From assembly GCF_007431345.1 (NCBI RefSeq), contig NZ_CP041730.1, forward strand, positions 868,001 through 932,000: a DNA stretch of 64,000 bases. The letters run 5' to 3'. Source of the DNA: Chitinimonas arctica (lineage in GTDB: Bacteria > Pseudomonadota > Gammaproteobacteria > Burkholderiales > Chitinimonadaceae). The translations under genes and the position numbers were made by a program. Within the stretch, counting starts at the first letter, position 1. Each line of letters opens with the position of its first letter. Below, one piece after another: positions 17,993 through 26,414 of the stretch. The notes beneath the pieces are model-generated. The model had not been told where the DNA came from. It did no database searches and worked only from the letters and a program-made list of their open reading frames with translations.

Positions 17993-18160
17993 ATGTTTGC
18001 CACACGCAGAGCCAGCTTATGGATTAGATTCTTCGAGCAGTTGAGAGCCATTGACGTGCCGGACGACTTCATGACCGAACGCCCGATGAACGCGCCAAGG
18101 GAGGAAGACGGGGTATTCGATGACGAATTGCCGCTTCATACCCGGGTCGGAGGGCAATGA
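17993..18160 (+). CDS. small ORF, 55 aa, resembling the tail of an AbrB/VapB-type antitoxin
   Basis: The ATG at 17993 has GGAG 7 bases upstream and an in-frame stop shortly before it. The translation contains LWIRFFEQLRAIDVPDDFMTERP followed by acidic residues. This resembles the C-terminal toxin-binding part of VapB/MazE-like antitoxins (W-x-x-FF ... P-x-DFM-x-ERP), while the N-terminal DNA-binding half is missing. No toxin gene is next to it. It may be a remnant of a toxin-antitoxin locus or a small independent gene. The similarity is from memory of the family, not a search. Confidence 0.4.
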   Translation: MFATRRASLWIRFFEQLRAIDVPDDFMTERPMNAPREEDGVFDDELPLHTRVGGQ

Positions 18161-18249
18161 GGTGGCCTATGCTGGATGCCGACCCGGCAAACTACCCCGT
18201 TAATGAGAAGCCTTTCGCCATTGAAACATACTAGCTACGGTGCCGGACA

Positions 18250-19134
18250 CTACCCCATACGCTCACTCATATAATCCAGAAAACAAGCAATCCGCGCCGC
18301 CAGCGCCGTGTTGCGGTAGTACACGGCGTGCACCGGCTGCCGCACTTCGACCGTGTGCTCCGTCAGGATAGGCACCAGCTCGCCACTTTGGCGGTCGGCC
18401 GCGGTCATGAAGTCGGCCAGGCAAACAATGCCCTGCCCGGCCAAGGCCAGCAGGCGCAGGGTCTCGCCGCTGGATGCCCGCAGGCTGGGGGTGATGCTCC
18501 ACCGCTCGCCCAATGGACGGCGCAAGGGCCAGTTGTTCAGGCTGTCCGGCTGGGTAAAGCCCAACAGACTATGGTTGGCAAGGCTTTCAACATCACGGGG
18601 AATACCGTGCAAGCGCAGATAGGCCGGGCTGGCCAATACGCGTAGACGGTGGGCGCCCAAGGGTTTGGCGCGCAGGCTGGAATCGCCCAGTTCGCCGATG
18701 CGGATAGCGATATCGGTGCGCTGCTCGATCAGGTCGATGATCTGGTCATTGGTGTGCAGCTCCAATTCGATGGCCGGATAGGCTTGCCGGAACCCGCCCA
18801 CCAAGGGTACCAGCACATGCTGCATCAGGGGCGCGGCGGCATTCACCCGCAGGCGGCCGGCGGGCCGGTCGCGCCGGACCGCCATCTGTGCTTCGGCTTC
18901 TTCGACTGCGGCGAGAATTCGTCCGGCCTGCGCCAGGAATAAGCGCCCTTCTTCGGTCAATTCCAGCTTGCGTGTGGTTCGGTGCAGCAGGGTGACGGCC
19001 AGCTTGGTTTCCAGCCGCCGCAAGGCACGGCTGATGCCGGAGACGGTCTGGCCCAACTGCTCGGCCGCGGCGGTGATGGAACCGCTCGCCACCACCGTGC
19101 TAAAGGCTTGCAGCTCATCCAGGGTCGTTTTCAT
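18250..19134 (-). CDS. LysR-family transcriptional regulator
   Basis: A 294-residue LTTR of normal length. The N-terminal winged helix reads LDELQAFSTVVASGSITAAAEQLGQTVSGISRALRRLE with LLHRTTRKLELTEEG. From residue 90, the periplasmic-binding-like effector domain includes LRVNAAAPLMQHVLVPLV and LALAGQGIVCLADF. It is divergent from the MFS gene at 19234 with a 99-base gap, the classical arrangement in which the regulator controls both itself and the neighbour. The inducer is unknown. Confidence 0.93.
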   Translation of the reverse strand: MKTTLDELQAFSTVVASGSITAAAEQLGQTVSGISRALRRLETKLAVTLLHRTTRKLELTEEGRLFLAQAGRILAAVEEAEAQMAVRRDRPAGRLRVNAAAPLMQHVLVPLVGGFRQAYPAIELELHTNDQIIDLIEQRTDIAIRIGELGDSSLRAKPLGAHRLRVLASPAYLRLHGIPRDVESLANHSLLGFTQPDSLNNWPLRRPLGERWSITPSLRASSGETLRLLALAGQGIVCLADFMTAADRQSGELVPILTEHTVEVRQPVHAVYYRNTALAARIACFLDYMSERMG

Positions 19135-19233
19135 TCTTGCATTTCAGTCAATTATCTACTGCTTGTCCACGGCTTTTTCGGCAAGCAACACGGGTGGACA
19201 CTGCGGCCCTCGACCTACCGCAGGATAGCTCCC

Positions 19234-20442
19234 ATGCCCAAAGCCTTGCTGGCGCTGACCATCAGCGCCTTTGCCATCGGCACCACCGAGTTCGTTATCG
19301 TGGGCCTGATACCGACCATTGCCGCCAATCTGGCTGTCAGCCTGCCCTCGGCCGGCCTGCTGGTCAGCCTGTATGCCCTCGGCGTCGCCATCGGCGCGCC
19401 CTTGCTGACCGCCCTCAGCGGCCGGCTGCCGCGCAAGCAATTGCTGCTGGGGCTGATGCTGCTGTTTACCCTCGGCAATCTGCTGGCCTGGCAAGCGCCC
19501 GGCTATACCTCGCTGGTGGTGGCCCGCGTGCTGACCGGCCTGGCCCATGGTGTATTCTTTTCCATCGGCTCCACCATCGCCACCAGCCTGGTCAGCAAGG
19601 AAAAGGCGGCCGGTGCCATCGCGACGATGTTTTCCGGCTTGACGGTTGCCCTGGTCACGGGCGTGCCGCTGGGCACCTGGATCGGCCAGCACTTTGGCTG
19701 GCGCGCGACCTTTCTGGTCGTCGCGGCCCTGGGACTGCTCGCCTTTCTGGCAAGCTTGCTGTTCGTCCCCCGTAATTTGCCTCACACGCCGCCGGCCTCG
19801 CTTTGGCAACAATTGCAGGTATTGCGTCAACCACGCCTGTTGCTGGTGTATGCCATGACCGCGGTGGGATATGGCGGCTCCTTCATCGCCTTCACCTATC
19901 TGGCACCCATCCTGCAACAGGTGGCGGGATTCAGCGCCGGCGCCGTCAGCCTGGTCTTGCTGGTGTATGGCGTGTCGGTGGCCTTCGGCAATATCCAGGG
20001 CGGCAGACTGGCCGACCGCCATGGTCCCATCGCAGCATTGAAGCTTATCTTCGCCGGATTGGCGGCCGTGCTGTTCGTACTGACCGTTACCTCCCCCCAC
20101 CCTTGGCTGGCTGCGGCAACCGTGCTGATCTGGGGTGCCTTCGCTTTCGGCAATGTGCCAGGCTTGCAGGTTTATGTGGTGCGACAAGCCGAACGCTATG
20201 CGCCGCAGGCGATCGACGTTGCCGCCGGCCTGAATATCGCTGCCTTCAACCTGGGCATCGCCCTCGGCGCCTGGGGTGGCGGACTGATCGTCGAGCGGAT
20301 GGGACTGATGCACACGCCCTGGATAGGCGGGCTGATCGTCTTGGGCGCGTTGGCCTTGACCGCATGGAGCGGCCGATTGGATAGCCGCGACCCGGCGGTC
20401 GGCCGGGCCGTACGTGCAGACCGGCCGGCTGTCGCGCATTGA
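19234..20442 (+). CDS. MFS efflux transporter (AraJ/YdhP-like DHA1)
   Basis: 402 residues, about 12 membrane helices. The first helix is MPKALLALTISAFAIGTTEFVIVGLIPTI, the signature IGTTEFxxxGLxP of the AraJ/YdhP/PbuE-like drug:H+ antiporter group. The A-motif-like loop between helices 2 and 3 reads SGRLPRKQLLLG, and GGRLADRHG marks the second half. It is a proton-driven inner-membrane exporter of unknown substrate. The start is the ATG at 19234 with AGGA 9 bases upstream. Control by the divergent LysR gene is likely. Confidence 0.92.
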   Translation: MPKALLALTISAFAIGTTEFVIVGLIPTIAANLAVSLPSAGLLVSLYALGVAIGAPLLTALSGRLPRKQLLLGLMLLFTLGNLLAWQAPGYTSLVVARVLTGLAHGVFFSIGSTIATSLVSKEKAAGAIATMFSGLTVALVTGVPLGTWIGQHFGWRATFLVVAALGLLAFLASLLFVPRNLPHTPPASLWQQLQVLRQPRLLLVYAMTAVGYGGSFIAFTYLAPILQQVAGFSAGAVSLVLLVYGVSVAFGNIQGGRLADRHGPIAALKLIFAGLAAVLFVLTVTSPHPWLAAATVLIWGAFAFGNVPGLQVYVVRQAERYAPQAIDVAAGLNIAAFNLGIALGAWGGGLIVERMGLMHTPWIGGLIVLGALALTAWSGRLDSRDPAVGRAVRADRPAVAH

Positions 20443-20467
20443 AAGCCAGCCAGCTGCCTCTCTCGCC

Positions 20468-21234
20468 TTATTGGACTGTGAATCCGCCATCCATGGTCAA
20501 GCCCTGGCCGCTGATATAGCTGGCCGCGCCGGATAGCAGGAACAGCACCGGTTCGGCTACCTCATCCGGCTCACCGGGACGCCCGCCGGCGAATCCACCA
20601 TCATGGCATGCAGATTATCCGAGCCGCCCATGGCCAGTTCCGCCATGGGCGTCGTGATTGGGCCAGGGCAAACGGCATTGATGCGTATACCTTGCTTGAA
20701 ATATTCCAGCGCGGCGGTGCGGGTCAGTCCCATGACCGCGTGCTTGCTGCTGTTGTAGGGGGCGATATTGACGAAGCCTACCTGGGCGGCGATGGAGGCA
20801 TTGTTGACGATGGCGCCGCCGCCGGTCTTGAGCATGGCTTCGATCTGATATTTCATGGACCAGAACACGCCCATGACATTGGTACGTAGCACTGCTTCAA
20901 AGTCCGCCGTGCTGGCTTGATGCAAGGGTGCGGCGCTACCCAGCAACCCGGCGTTATTGAAGGCGCCGTCCAGTTTGCCGAAACGATCCACGGCCGCCTC
21001 CACCAGGCGGCGATTGTCCGCTTCGACGGAGACGTCGGTCTGCACCACCATCGCCCGGGCGCCGGCGGCAACGATCTGGGCCGCGAGGTCTTCGCACACC
21101 GCCTGCCGGCGCGCGGCCAGCACCACGTTGGCGCCGGCATGCCCCAGCGCCAGTGCGGTAGCGGCACCGATGCCGGAGGAAGCGCCGGTGACGATATAGG
21201 TCTTGCCGGCCAGATCGGATAAGAGGTTCTTCAT
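20468..21234 (-). pseudogene. short-chain dehydrogenase/reductase, C-terminal frameshift
   Basis: Classical SDR: TGASSGIGAATA (NAD(P) glycine motif, about residues 18-29), NNAGLLG, catalytic Ser in NNASIAA, and YNSSKHAV with the YxxxK pair, then NAVCPGPI. The open frame stops at 20557 after VDSPAGVPVSRMR. A shift near 20577-20585 restores GRPGEPDEVAEPVLFLL and the normal ending SGQGLTMDGGFTVQ, with a stop at 20468. Loss of one C (GGCCGTCCC to GGCGTCCC) explains it. The active site is intact, so even the truncated product may fold poorly rather than lack catalysis. The start at 21234 has AGGA 9 bases upstream. It is divergent from the LysR gene at 21346. Confidence 0.88.
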
Positions 21235-21345
21235 GGTTTGTTCCTGGAAAAGGTTGGGAAATGCCACGCAGCGAAGACTACCCGTCGGTACACTGTGCGA
21301 GAATCCCCATTCTCCAGTACAAATTGATGAGTTATTTTCAGCAAT

Positions 21346-22245
21346 ATGATGCCCAGCAGCACCATCGCCTTACAGGCCTTCGCCACGGTCGCCCGCTTGC
21401 GCAGCTTTCGCCGGGCTGCCACGGAACTGGGTGTTTCCCCCTCGGCGCTGAGCCATGCGCTGCGCGGCCTGGAGGAAGGGCTGGGTGTGCGCCTGCTCAA
21501 CCGCACCACCCGCAGCGTGGCGCCGACCGAGGCGGGTGAGCGGCTATTGGCACGCATCACCCCTGCCCTGCTGGATATCCAGACCGCGCTGGATGAAGTG
21601 AATGACTTCCGCGACTCCCCCATTGGCACATTGCGGCTGAATTCGCCGCGCGCTGCCGCCGAGCTGGTGCTGGCGCCCTTGTTGACACGTTTTCTGGCGG
21701 CCCACCCGGGCATGAAGGTGGAGTTGGTCTGCGACGATGCCCTTACCGATATCGTGGCGGCGGGATTCGACGCGGGCGTGCGCTTCGGTGAACGGCTGCA
21801 ACAGGATATGGTGGCCATTCCACTTGGGCCGCCACAGCGCTTCGTCGTGGTGGCTGCGCCCGCCTATCTGGCCAGGCATGGCATGCCAAACCATCCACAG
21901 GATTTGCAGCGGCATGCCTGCGTGGGCATCCGCTTCCCGAGCGGCGGTATCTACCGCTGGGAATTCGCCCGCGGCGCCGAGCAGCTGGAAGTGGAGGTAA
22001 GCGGTCCGCTATCGGTGGAGGATATGCCGCTGATGATCCATGCCGCCGAGAACGCCGTCGGCTTCGCCTATGTCTATGCGCAATACGCCGCACCGGGTCT
22101 GGCGGCGGGCAGGCTGGTCACGGTGCTGGACGATTGGTGTCCTGAAATCCCCGGCTTCTTTCTCTACTACCCCAGCCGCCGACTGATGCCGGCCGGTCTG
22201 AAGGCGTTCGCCTCCCTCGTCCGGGCGGACTCGCTGGATCGCTAA
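21346..22245 (+). CDS. LysR-family transcriptional regulator
   Basis: 299 residues. Helix-turn-helix: TIALQAFATVARLRSFRRAATELGVSPSALSHALRGLEEGLGVRLLNRTTRSVAPTEAGE. The effector domain belongs to the group that includes regulators of SDR enzymes (FDAGVRFGERLQQDMVAIPLGP, PRDLxxHxCxxxRFPSG-like LQRHACVGIRFPSGG). It is divergent from the SDR gene with a gap of 111 bases, so it probably controls it. Its 3' end overlaps the convergent TetR gene by 4 bases. Confidence 0.93.
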   Translation: MMPSSTIALQAFATVARLRSFRRAATELGVSPSALSHALRGLEEGLGVRLLNRTTRSVAPTEAGERLLARITPALLDIQTALDEVNDFRDSPIGTLRLNSPRAAAELVLAPLLTRFLAAHPGMKVELVCDDALTDIVAAGFDAGVRFGERLQQDMVAIPLGPPQRFVVVAAPAYLARHGMPNHPQDLQRHACVGIRFPSGGIYRWEFARGAEQLEVEVSGPLSVEDMPLMIHAAENAVGFAYVYAQYAAPGLAAGRLVTVLDDWCPEIPGFFLYYPSRRLMPAGLKAFASLVRADSLDR

Positions 22246-22874
22246 GCCGGGGAGCACGTCTCGGCCTGGCCCAGATACCCCATCAGCACTTCGGTAATCG
22301 TCGCGGCGATGTCCTCCGTCGAAAACCGGGCCGGCGGATCGATCACCGCGGCATGCACCAGCGATTCCATCACCTGCAGTACGGTCCAGGTGGCCAAGTC
22401 GAGATTGCCCGGCCGCAGCTGGGCCCGATGCGCATCCAGCAAGGTCCATACGCTGCGATAAATAGCATTGTCGGCGGCACTTTCTGCCTTGGGCGCGTCA
22501 AAGAATGGGAATTCCTTTTCCAGCACCTTGTGCAAGGCCGGCTCCAGTTGGTGGGCGGTCAGCAAGGCCTGCACGATGGCTTCGATCCGGCCACGCAATC
22601 CAGGCGGCCGGGACCCGGCCAGCACCCGCTCGATGGCCTGGCCCATTTGTGCGGCATGGCGTTCGTGCAGCGCGGTGACCAGCGAGTCCTTGTTGGGAAA
22701 GTATTGGTAGATCGATCCCACGCTGACGCCGGCGCGTTCCGCTACCAGGTTGGTGTTGGTTCCCGCGTAACCGCGCTCGGCCAGAACGCGAGCCGTTGCT
22801 TCGAGAATCACCTCGACCATCTGTTGCGAACGGGCCTGGCGCGGCGATTTACGGGCTTGCGGGAGCGCTGGCAT
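22242..22874 (-). CDS. TetR-family repressor
   Basis: 210 residues. The DNA-binding domain is at residues 15-62: QMVEVILEATARVLAERGYAGTNTNLVAERAGVSVGSIYQYFPNKDSLVTAL, where SVGSIYQYFPNK is the recognition region. A helical ligand-binding domain follows. It is divergent from the MFS gene at 22965 (90-base gap), so it is the likely repressor of that exporter. Confidence 0.93.
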   Translation of the reverse strand: MPALPQARKSPRQARSQQMVEVILEATARVLAERGYAGTNTNLVAERAGVSVGSIYQYFPNKDSLVTALHERHAAQMGQAIERVLAGSRPPGLRGRIEAIVQALLTAHQLEPALHKVLEKEFPFFDAPKAESAADNAIYRSVWTLLDAHRAQLRPGNLDLATWTVLQVMESLVHAAVIDPPARFSTEDIAATITEVLMGYLGQAETCSPA

Positions 22875-22964
22875 GGCGGCTTTCCAATGCGAGTTTTAAA
22901 CACGAGCTATTACTCATATTCTAGCCGGAACCTGGCAGCAGCTTGGCTTTATCTGGAGATTTAC

Positions 22965-24218
22965 ATGAACAAGGCGCCTCTTGCCTCCCCTGCCGCCGCT
23001 ACCACCGCAGCGGCTTCCCCCTCGGTATTTATACGGTTACTACCCATCACCCTGGCTGTGTTTATCGTCTTCCTCACGATCGGCCTGCCGTTGCCGGTAC
23101 TGCCGCTGCATGTGCACGGTACGCTGGCAATGAGCACCCTGGTGGTCGGTGTGGTCATCGGCAGCCAGTTCGCCGCCGCCCTGCTCTCGCGCGCTTGGGC
23201 CGGCGGCATGGCCGACACCGTCGGCGCCAAACGGACCATGCTGGTCGGCAGCTGCATGGCAGCCTGCTCTGGGCTTGCCTATTTGCTGTCCGATGCCTTT
23301 TCTGCCCTGCCGGCCGGCGCGGTAGCCGTCTTGCTGTTGGGCCGGCTGCTATGGGGTTGCGCGGAAAGCCTGCTGGTTACCGGCGCCTTGAGCTGGGGAG
23401 TGGGTCTGCTCGGTCCGCAACATGCCGGCAAGGTCATGGCATGGGTGGGGATGGCCATGTATGGCGCTTACGCGCTGGGTGCACCGATAGGCGTGTGGAT
23501 CTACCGGCACTACGGTTTTACCGGTATCGCCGCTGCCTGCACGGTCATCCCGCTGCTGGCCTTGGCCCTGGTCGCCACGGTACGGCCCAGCGTACTGGGC
23601 TCGGTCAAGCGGGTGCCTTTCTATCGGGTACTGGGTACGGTCTGGCTGCCCGGCGTGGGGCTGGCCTTGTCCAGTGTCGGTTTCGGCGTGATCACCGCCT
23701 TTATCGCCCTGCTGTTCGCCGCCCGGAACTGGGGTAATGCATCCATGGCCTTTACCGCCTTTGGCATGGCTTTTATCGCGGCCCGTCTCCTGTTTGGCCA
23801 TTTGCCGGACAAGCTGGGCGGCGCCAAGGTAGCGCTGGTTTCCGTGCTGATCGAAGCGGTGGGGCAATTGCTTATCTGGCGGGCGGAGGGCGTGATGTTG
23901 GCTTATCTCGGCGCGGCCTTGACCGGTTTTGGCTACTCGCTGGCCTTCCCGGGCTTCGGCGTGGAAGCCATTCGACGGGCGCCGCCGGAAAGCCGCGGTG
24001 TAGCGATGGGCGCGTATGTCGCTTTCCTGGATGTCGCATTGGGCATCACCGGCCCGCTGGCCGGCATGATCGCCAGCCATCACGACCTGGACACCATCTA
24101 CCTGGCCGGCGGCATTGCGGTTTTCTGTTCGACCGCGGTCGCCTTGTCGCTGCTGGTGCGGCCGGCCGTCGCTATCCCACAGACAGGTAAAGGTGGCTTG
24201 CAGAAATCACCACTTTGA
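22965..24218 (+). CDS. MFS transporter (YhhS/YfcJ-like)
   Basis: 417 residues, 12 membrane helices. Features of the UPF0226/YhhS group: GLPLPVLPLHVHGTLAMSTLVVGVVIGSQFAAALLSRAWAGGMADTVGAKRTM, with the loop GxxADxxGxK, and later GFGYSLAFPGFGVEAIRRAPPESRGVAMGAYVAFLDVALG. The transport direction is presumably efflux of small molecules. The start is the ATG at 22965, GGAG 7 bases upstream. The divergent TetR gene is the probable regulator. Confidence 0.92.
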   Translation: MNKAPLASPAAATTAAASPSVFIRLLPITLAVFIVFLTIGLPLPVLPLHVHGTLAMSTLVVGVVIGSQFAAALLSRAWAGGMADTVGAKRTMLVGSCMAACSGLAYLLSDAFSALPAGAVAVLLLGRLLWGCAESLLVTGALSWGVGLLGPQHAGKVMAWVGMAMYGAYALGAPIGVWIYRHYGFTGIAAACTVIPLLALALVATVRPSVLGSVKRVPFYRVLGTVWLPGVGLALSSVGFGVITAFIALLFAARNWGNASMAFTAFGMAFIAARLLFGHLPDKLGGAKVALVSVLIEAVGQLLIWRAEGVMLAYLGAALTGFGYSLAFPGFGVEAIRRAPPESRGVAMGAYVAFLDVALGITGPLAGMIASHHDLDTIYLAGGIAVFCSTAVALSLLVRPAVAIPQTGKGGLQKSPL

Positions 24219-24384
24219 AGCGCGGACGATGGGGGCTGGGGGCCGGGGAACTGCGATGAGGGGAGCATTGCGAGGGAGGGAAAAGCGATTGGCGGACCCT
24301 ACCTCCGCCTGGCGGTTTCCCGCGTTACAGTGTCGCAAACTGTTCGTGCCGGCACTTCTGTTGCCCGGTAGCCGGCCACCGCGC

Positions 24385-24705
24385 AAGCTAGGCGTTAACC
24401 TTAAGCAACATTCAAGTACTGATCCCCGTTAGCCGGAGTCGGTACATCGAATTGCTGCATTACTTGCAGATTAGAAGGTTGGTTACCATCTAAGGATTTG
24501 CGCGGATTACGTCCGTCGCCTTTCGGGCTGCGTCTCTTCCTTCGTATACCCCGTCGAAACCAAGTCAGCCCCGTCGATGGTGGAGCTGGCGGGATTCGAA
24601 CCCGCGTCCGAAATACCTTGGGTTGAGCCGGATTACAGCCATCAATTGCCGTGTTGCCTTTCGGCTTCACTGCAATTGAATGAAGTGTCGCTTACTCCCG
24701 CTCTC
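24385..24705 (-). ncRNA. ssrA: circularly permuted two-piece tmRNA
   Basis: Reading the minus strand, the 3' tRNA half comes first: ATTTCGGACGCGGGTTCGAA, the T arm, then CAGCTCC-A-CCA ending at 24578. Five bases later (24573-24577, TCGAC) the 5' half begins at 24572 with GGGGCTGACTTGGTTTCGAC. The acceptor stem GGGGCTG/CAGCTCC is perfect with the alanine G3-U70 pair. Helix 2 forms between GCAGCC (24531-24526) and GGCTGT (24640-24635). A helix-5-like stem joins GTTGCTTA (24409-24402) with TAAGCGAC (24694-24687). This order is the reverse of a one-piece tmRNA and requires processing into a coding and an acceptor RNA, as known in alphaproteobacteria, some cyanobacteria and a betaproteobacterial lineage. 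It rescues stalled ribosomes with SmpB. The outer ends are approximate. Confidence 0.88.
24401..24433 (-). other. probable tmRNA tag reading frame, ANGDQYLNVA-stop
   Basis: The frame GCT AAC GGG GAT CAG TAC TTG AAT GTT GCT TAA ends inside the helix-5 stem, as tag frames usually do, and begins with Ala-Asn as most proteobacterial tags do. The ending Asn-Val-Ala differs from the usual Ala-Leu-Ala-Ala. The resume codon sits about 140 nt from the 5' end, later than in E. coli (about 90), and the frame is open far upstream, so the exact first codon is uncertain. Confidence 0.5.
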
Positions 24706-24816
24706 CAGACTTCCGAAAAATATCTGTTCCTTTTGTTTTTCGGAATGTTGCGGGATATAAGCCTGAGCGGAAGTCCGGACGAGCGCGTTCAAACGCAGTG
24801 TGCGACCAGCGTGGCG

Positions 24817-25194
24817 TCAATCGGAGAAAGTATGATATTTGGAAACAACGCGACCATCCTGGGAAAATCCAATATTCCAAGCGCTGAGGAAGTATTCATA
24901 GCGCACTTCGGTAACGCAACGTCCATCGTTCTTGCCACGATATTTGTTGTCGCTACCCCACCAGAGGTTTTGGCTGCACGCATGTACGCCACTTGGCTCG
25001 CCAAGAAGGGCAACGACCTTCTGCCTGGTCGTACCCATGGCGACTTGCTCGAATGCGTTTCCGGCACGACTGTCGAAAAATAGATTAATAAAATAGGCGA
25101 CAATCAGACCAGCCACCAAAACAAATGGCGAAATCAGGAAAAGCACCAGGATATTATGAGCTACCGGGCGAGTTATTTTTTTACAGCTCGACAT
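24817..25194 (-). CDS. membrane-anchored SmpA/OmlA-like small protein, 125 aa
   Basis: One hydrophobic segment at about residues 14-37 (NILVLFLISPFVLVAGLIVAYFINLFF), then a domain with MGTTRQKVVALLGEPSGVHAC and RYEYFLSAWNIGFSQDGRVVSKYH. The G-x-T-R-x-x-V-x-x-LLGEP pattern and the C-terminal FxxDGRVV strand are those of the BamE/SmpA-OmlA fold. There are three Cys. GAGG lies 6 bases before the ATG at 25194. AT content is above that of the neighbours. It follows the tmRNA region; the role is unknown. Confidence 0.7.
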   Translation of the reverse strand: MSSCKKITRPVAHNILVLFLISPFVLVAGLIVAYFINLFFDSRAGNAFEQVAMGTTRQKVVALLGEPSGVHACSQNLWWGSDNKYRGKNDGRCVTEVRYEYFLSAWNIGFSQDGRVVSKYHTFSD

Positions 25195-25376
25195 ATATTC
25201 CTCAGGATTTTATGAATATTGCAGAATCAACATCACCAAGATTTAAAACCTACGCAGCCGGGCCACGCGCGTCCGCGCACCAGGAAGGAAGCCGACTGTT
25301 TGTCGGCTCCCAACAGCACAAAGCACACACTTCTGGCTTGGCTGTCTTTGCGGAAATTGCTGAATACCTGTCCCTG

Positions 25377-26231
25377 CTAACCGAACGGCGCCACCTTCAG
25401 CGCCCGCAAGGCCTCTTTCAAGCTGTCCAGGCTTAGCGGCTCGATAAATCCATCAATGCCGGCATCACGCGCGGCGGGCTGATCGGCTTTGAGCTTGAGC
25501 ACGGCCGCCTTGATCTTGGCCGCGACCTGGGGATCGAGCTTGTTCGATGCCACCAGGAACCACTCCGGATAGAGCGGGGTGCTGTGCAATAGCTTCAATT
25601 CATCGTTCTTGCCGTCGACCAGGGCGAACTCGGTCAACTTGATCTTGCCCTCCTTGGCCATCGATTCCAGCAGTCCGCTGCGTACGAAGCCGACATCCAC
25701 TAGCCCTTTTTGCACGGCCAGCACGATATCGTCCTGCTTGTTGGACTGGCGCAAGCTGAAGTCCTTTTTCGGGTCCAGCCCGTTGGACTGAACGTAATAC
25801 ATCTGGAAGACATAGGCGCCGGCCGAGGAAGTCTGGAAGGCCATCACATTCTTGCCCTTCAGGTCGGCGACCGTCTTGATCGGGCTATCGGCGCGGGTGA
25901 TGATGGCCCCGGCGAACTGGGCGGTTCCCTTGGCCTTGAGGGTAGCCAGCGGCTTCGCAATGTTCTGCTGGATCACATCCGCGGCCGATACCGGGTTCAT
26001 CAAGGCCAGCTTGATGGCGCCCGATTCGACTTCCTTGTCGATACGTGCCGGCGGGGTGCCCGAAACGGTGACCTTTTCGCCGGTCTCGGCACTCAGGTAG
26101 GCCGCCAGGGCATTCCACTTCTGGATATCTTCCTGTCCGCGCGGTGCATTGACGGCAAGACTCAATTCGCCAGCCTGCGCAACCACCACGCACAAGGACA
26201 GCAAGCTGGTAATCAGGACTGCGAATCGCAT
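25377..26231 (-). CDS. PhnD-like periplasmic substrate-binding protein
   Basis: 284 residues with a signal peptide (ending AQAGE). The fold matches the phosphate/phosphite/phosphonate binding family: WNALAAYLSAETGEKVTVSG, MNPVSAADVIQQN, ADSPIKTVADLKGKNVMAF, VQKGLVDVGFVRSG and LLHSTPLYPEWFLVAS. No ABC permease or ATPase genes are adjacent, so it is either an orphan binding protein or a sensor input. AAGGAG precedes the ATG at 26231. It is divergent from the CydA-like gene. Confidence 0.87.
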   Translation of the reverse strand: MRFAVLITSLLSLCVVVAQAGELSLAVNAPRGQEDIQKWNALAAYLSAETGEKVTVSGTPPARIDKEVESGAIKLALMNPVSAADVIQQNIAKPLATLKAKGTAQFAGAIITRADSPIKTVADLKGKNVMAFQTSSAGAYVFQMYYVQSNGLDPKKDFSLRQSNKQDDIVLAVQKGLVDVGFVRSGLLESMAKEGKIKLTEFALVDGKNDELKLLHSTPLYPEWFLVASNKLDPQVAAKIKAAVLKLKADQPAARDAGIDGFIEPLSLDSLKEALRALKVAPFG

Positions 26232-26414
26232 GATGTACTCCTTTCACGTCGGATACCCGGGGCTTTCCCATGCGATTCATCGTAGTCCGCCACCGTCATC
26301 CGGACAGTTCTTCTTGCGTATATTAGATTATTAGCATATTGTCTAATCAACGACACGCTTCAGCGCCGACGTGGCAGCCAGGAGCGGCCGGATAGTCCCA
26401 GGAGGAATACCAGA

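Noticed and set aside
24570..24610. tmRNA 3' end as an integration-site (attB/attL) fragment of a genomic island
   Set aside because: The 5' tmRNA half begins only 5 bases after the CCA, helix 2 and helix 5 partners are present on both sides, and no integrase gene is nearby. A permuted gene explains all of it.
26322..26350. FNR/ANR box upstream of the CydA-like gene
   Set aside because: ATTAGA...TCTAAT and ...ATCAA resemble half-sites, but no TTGAT-N4-ATCAA arrangement exists. The repeat may still be an operator of another kind.
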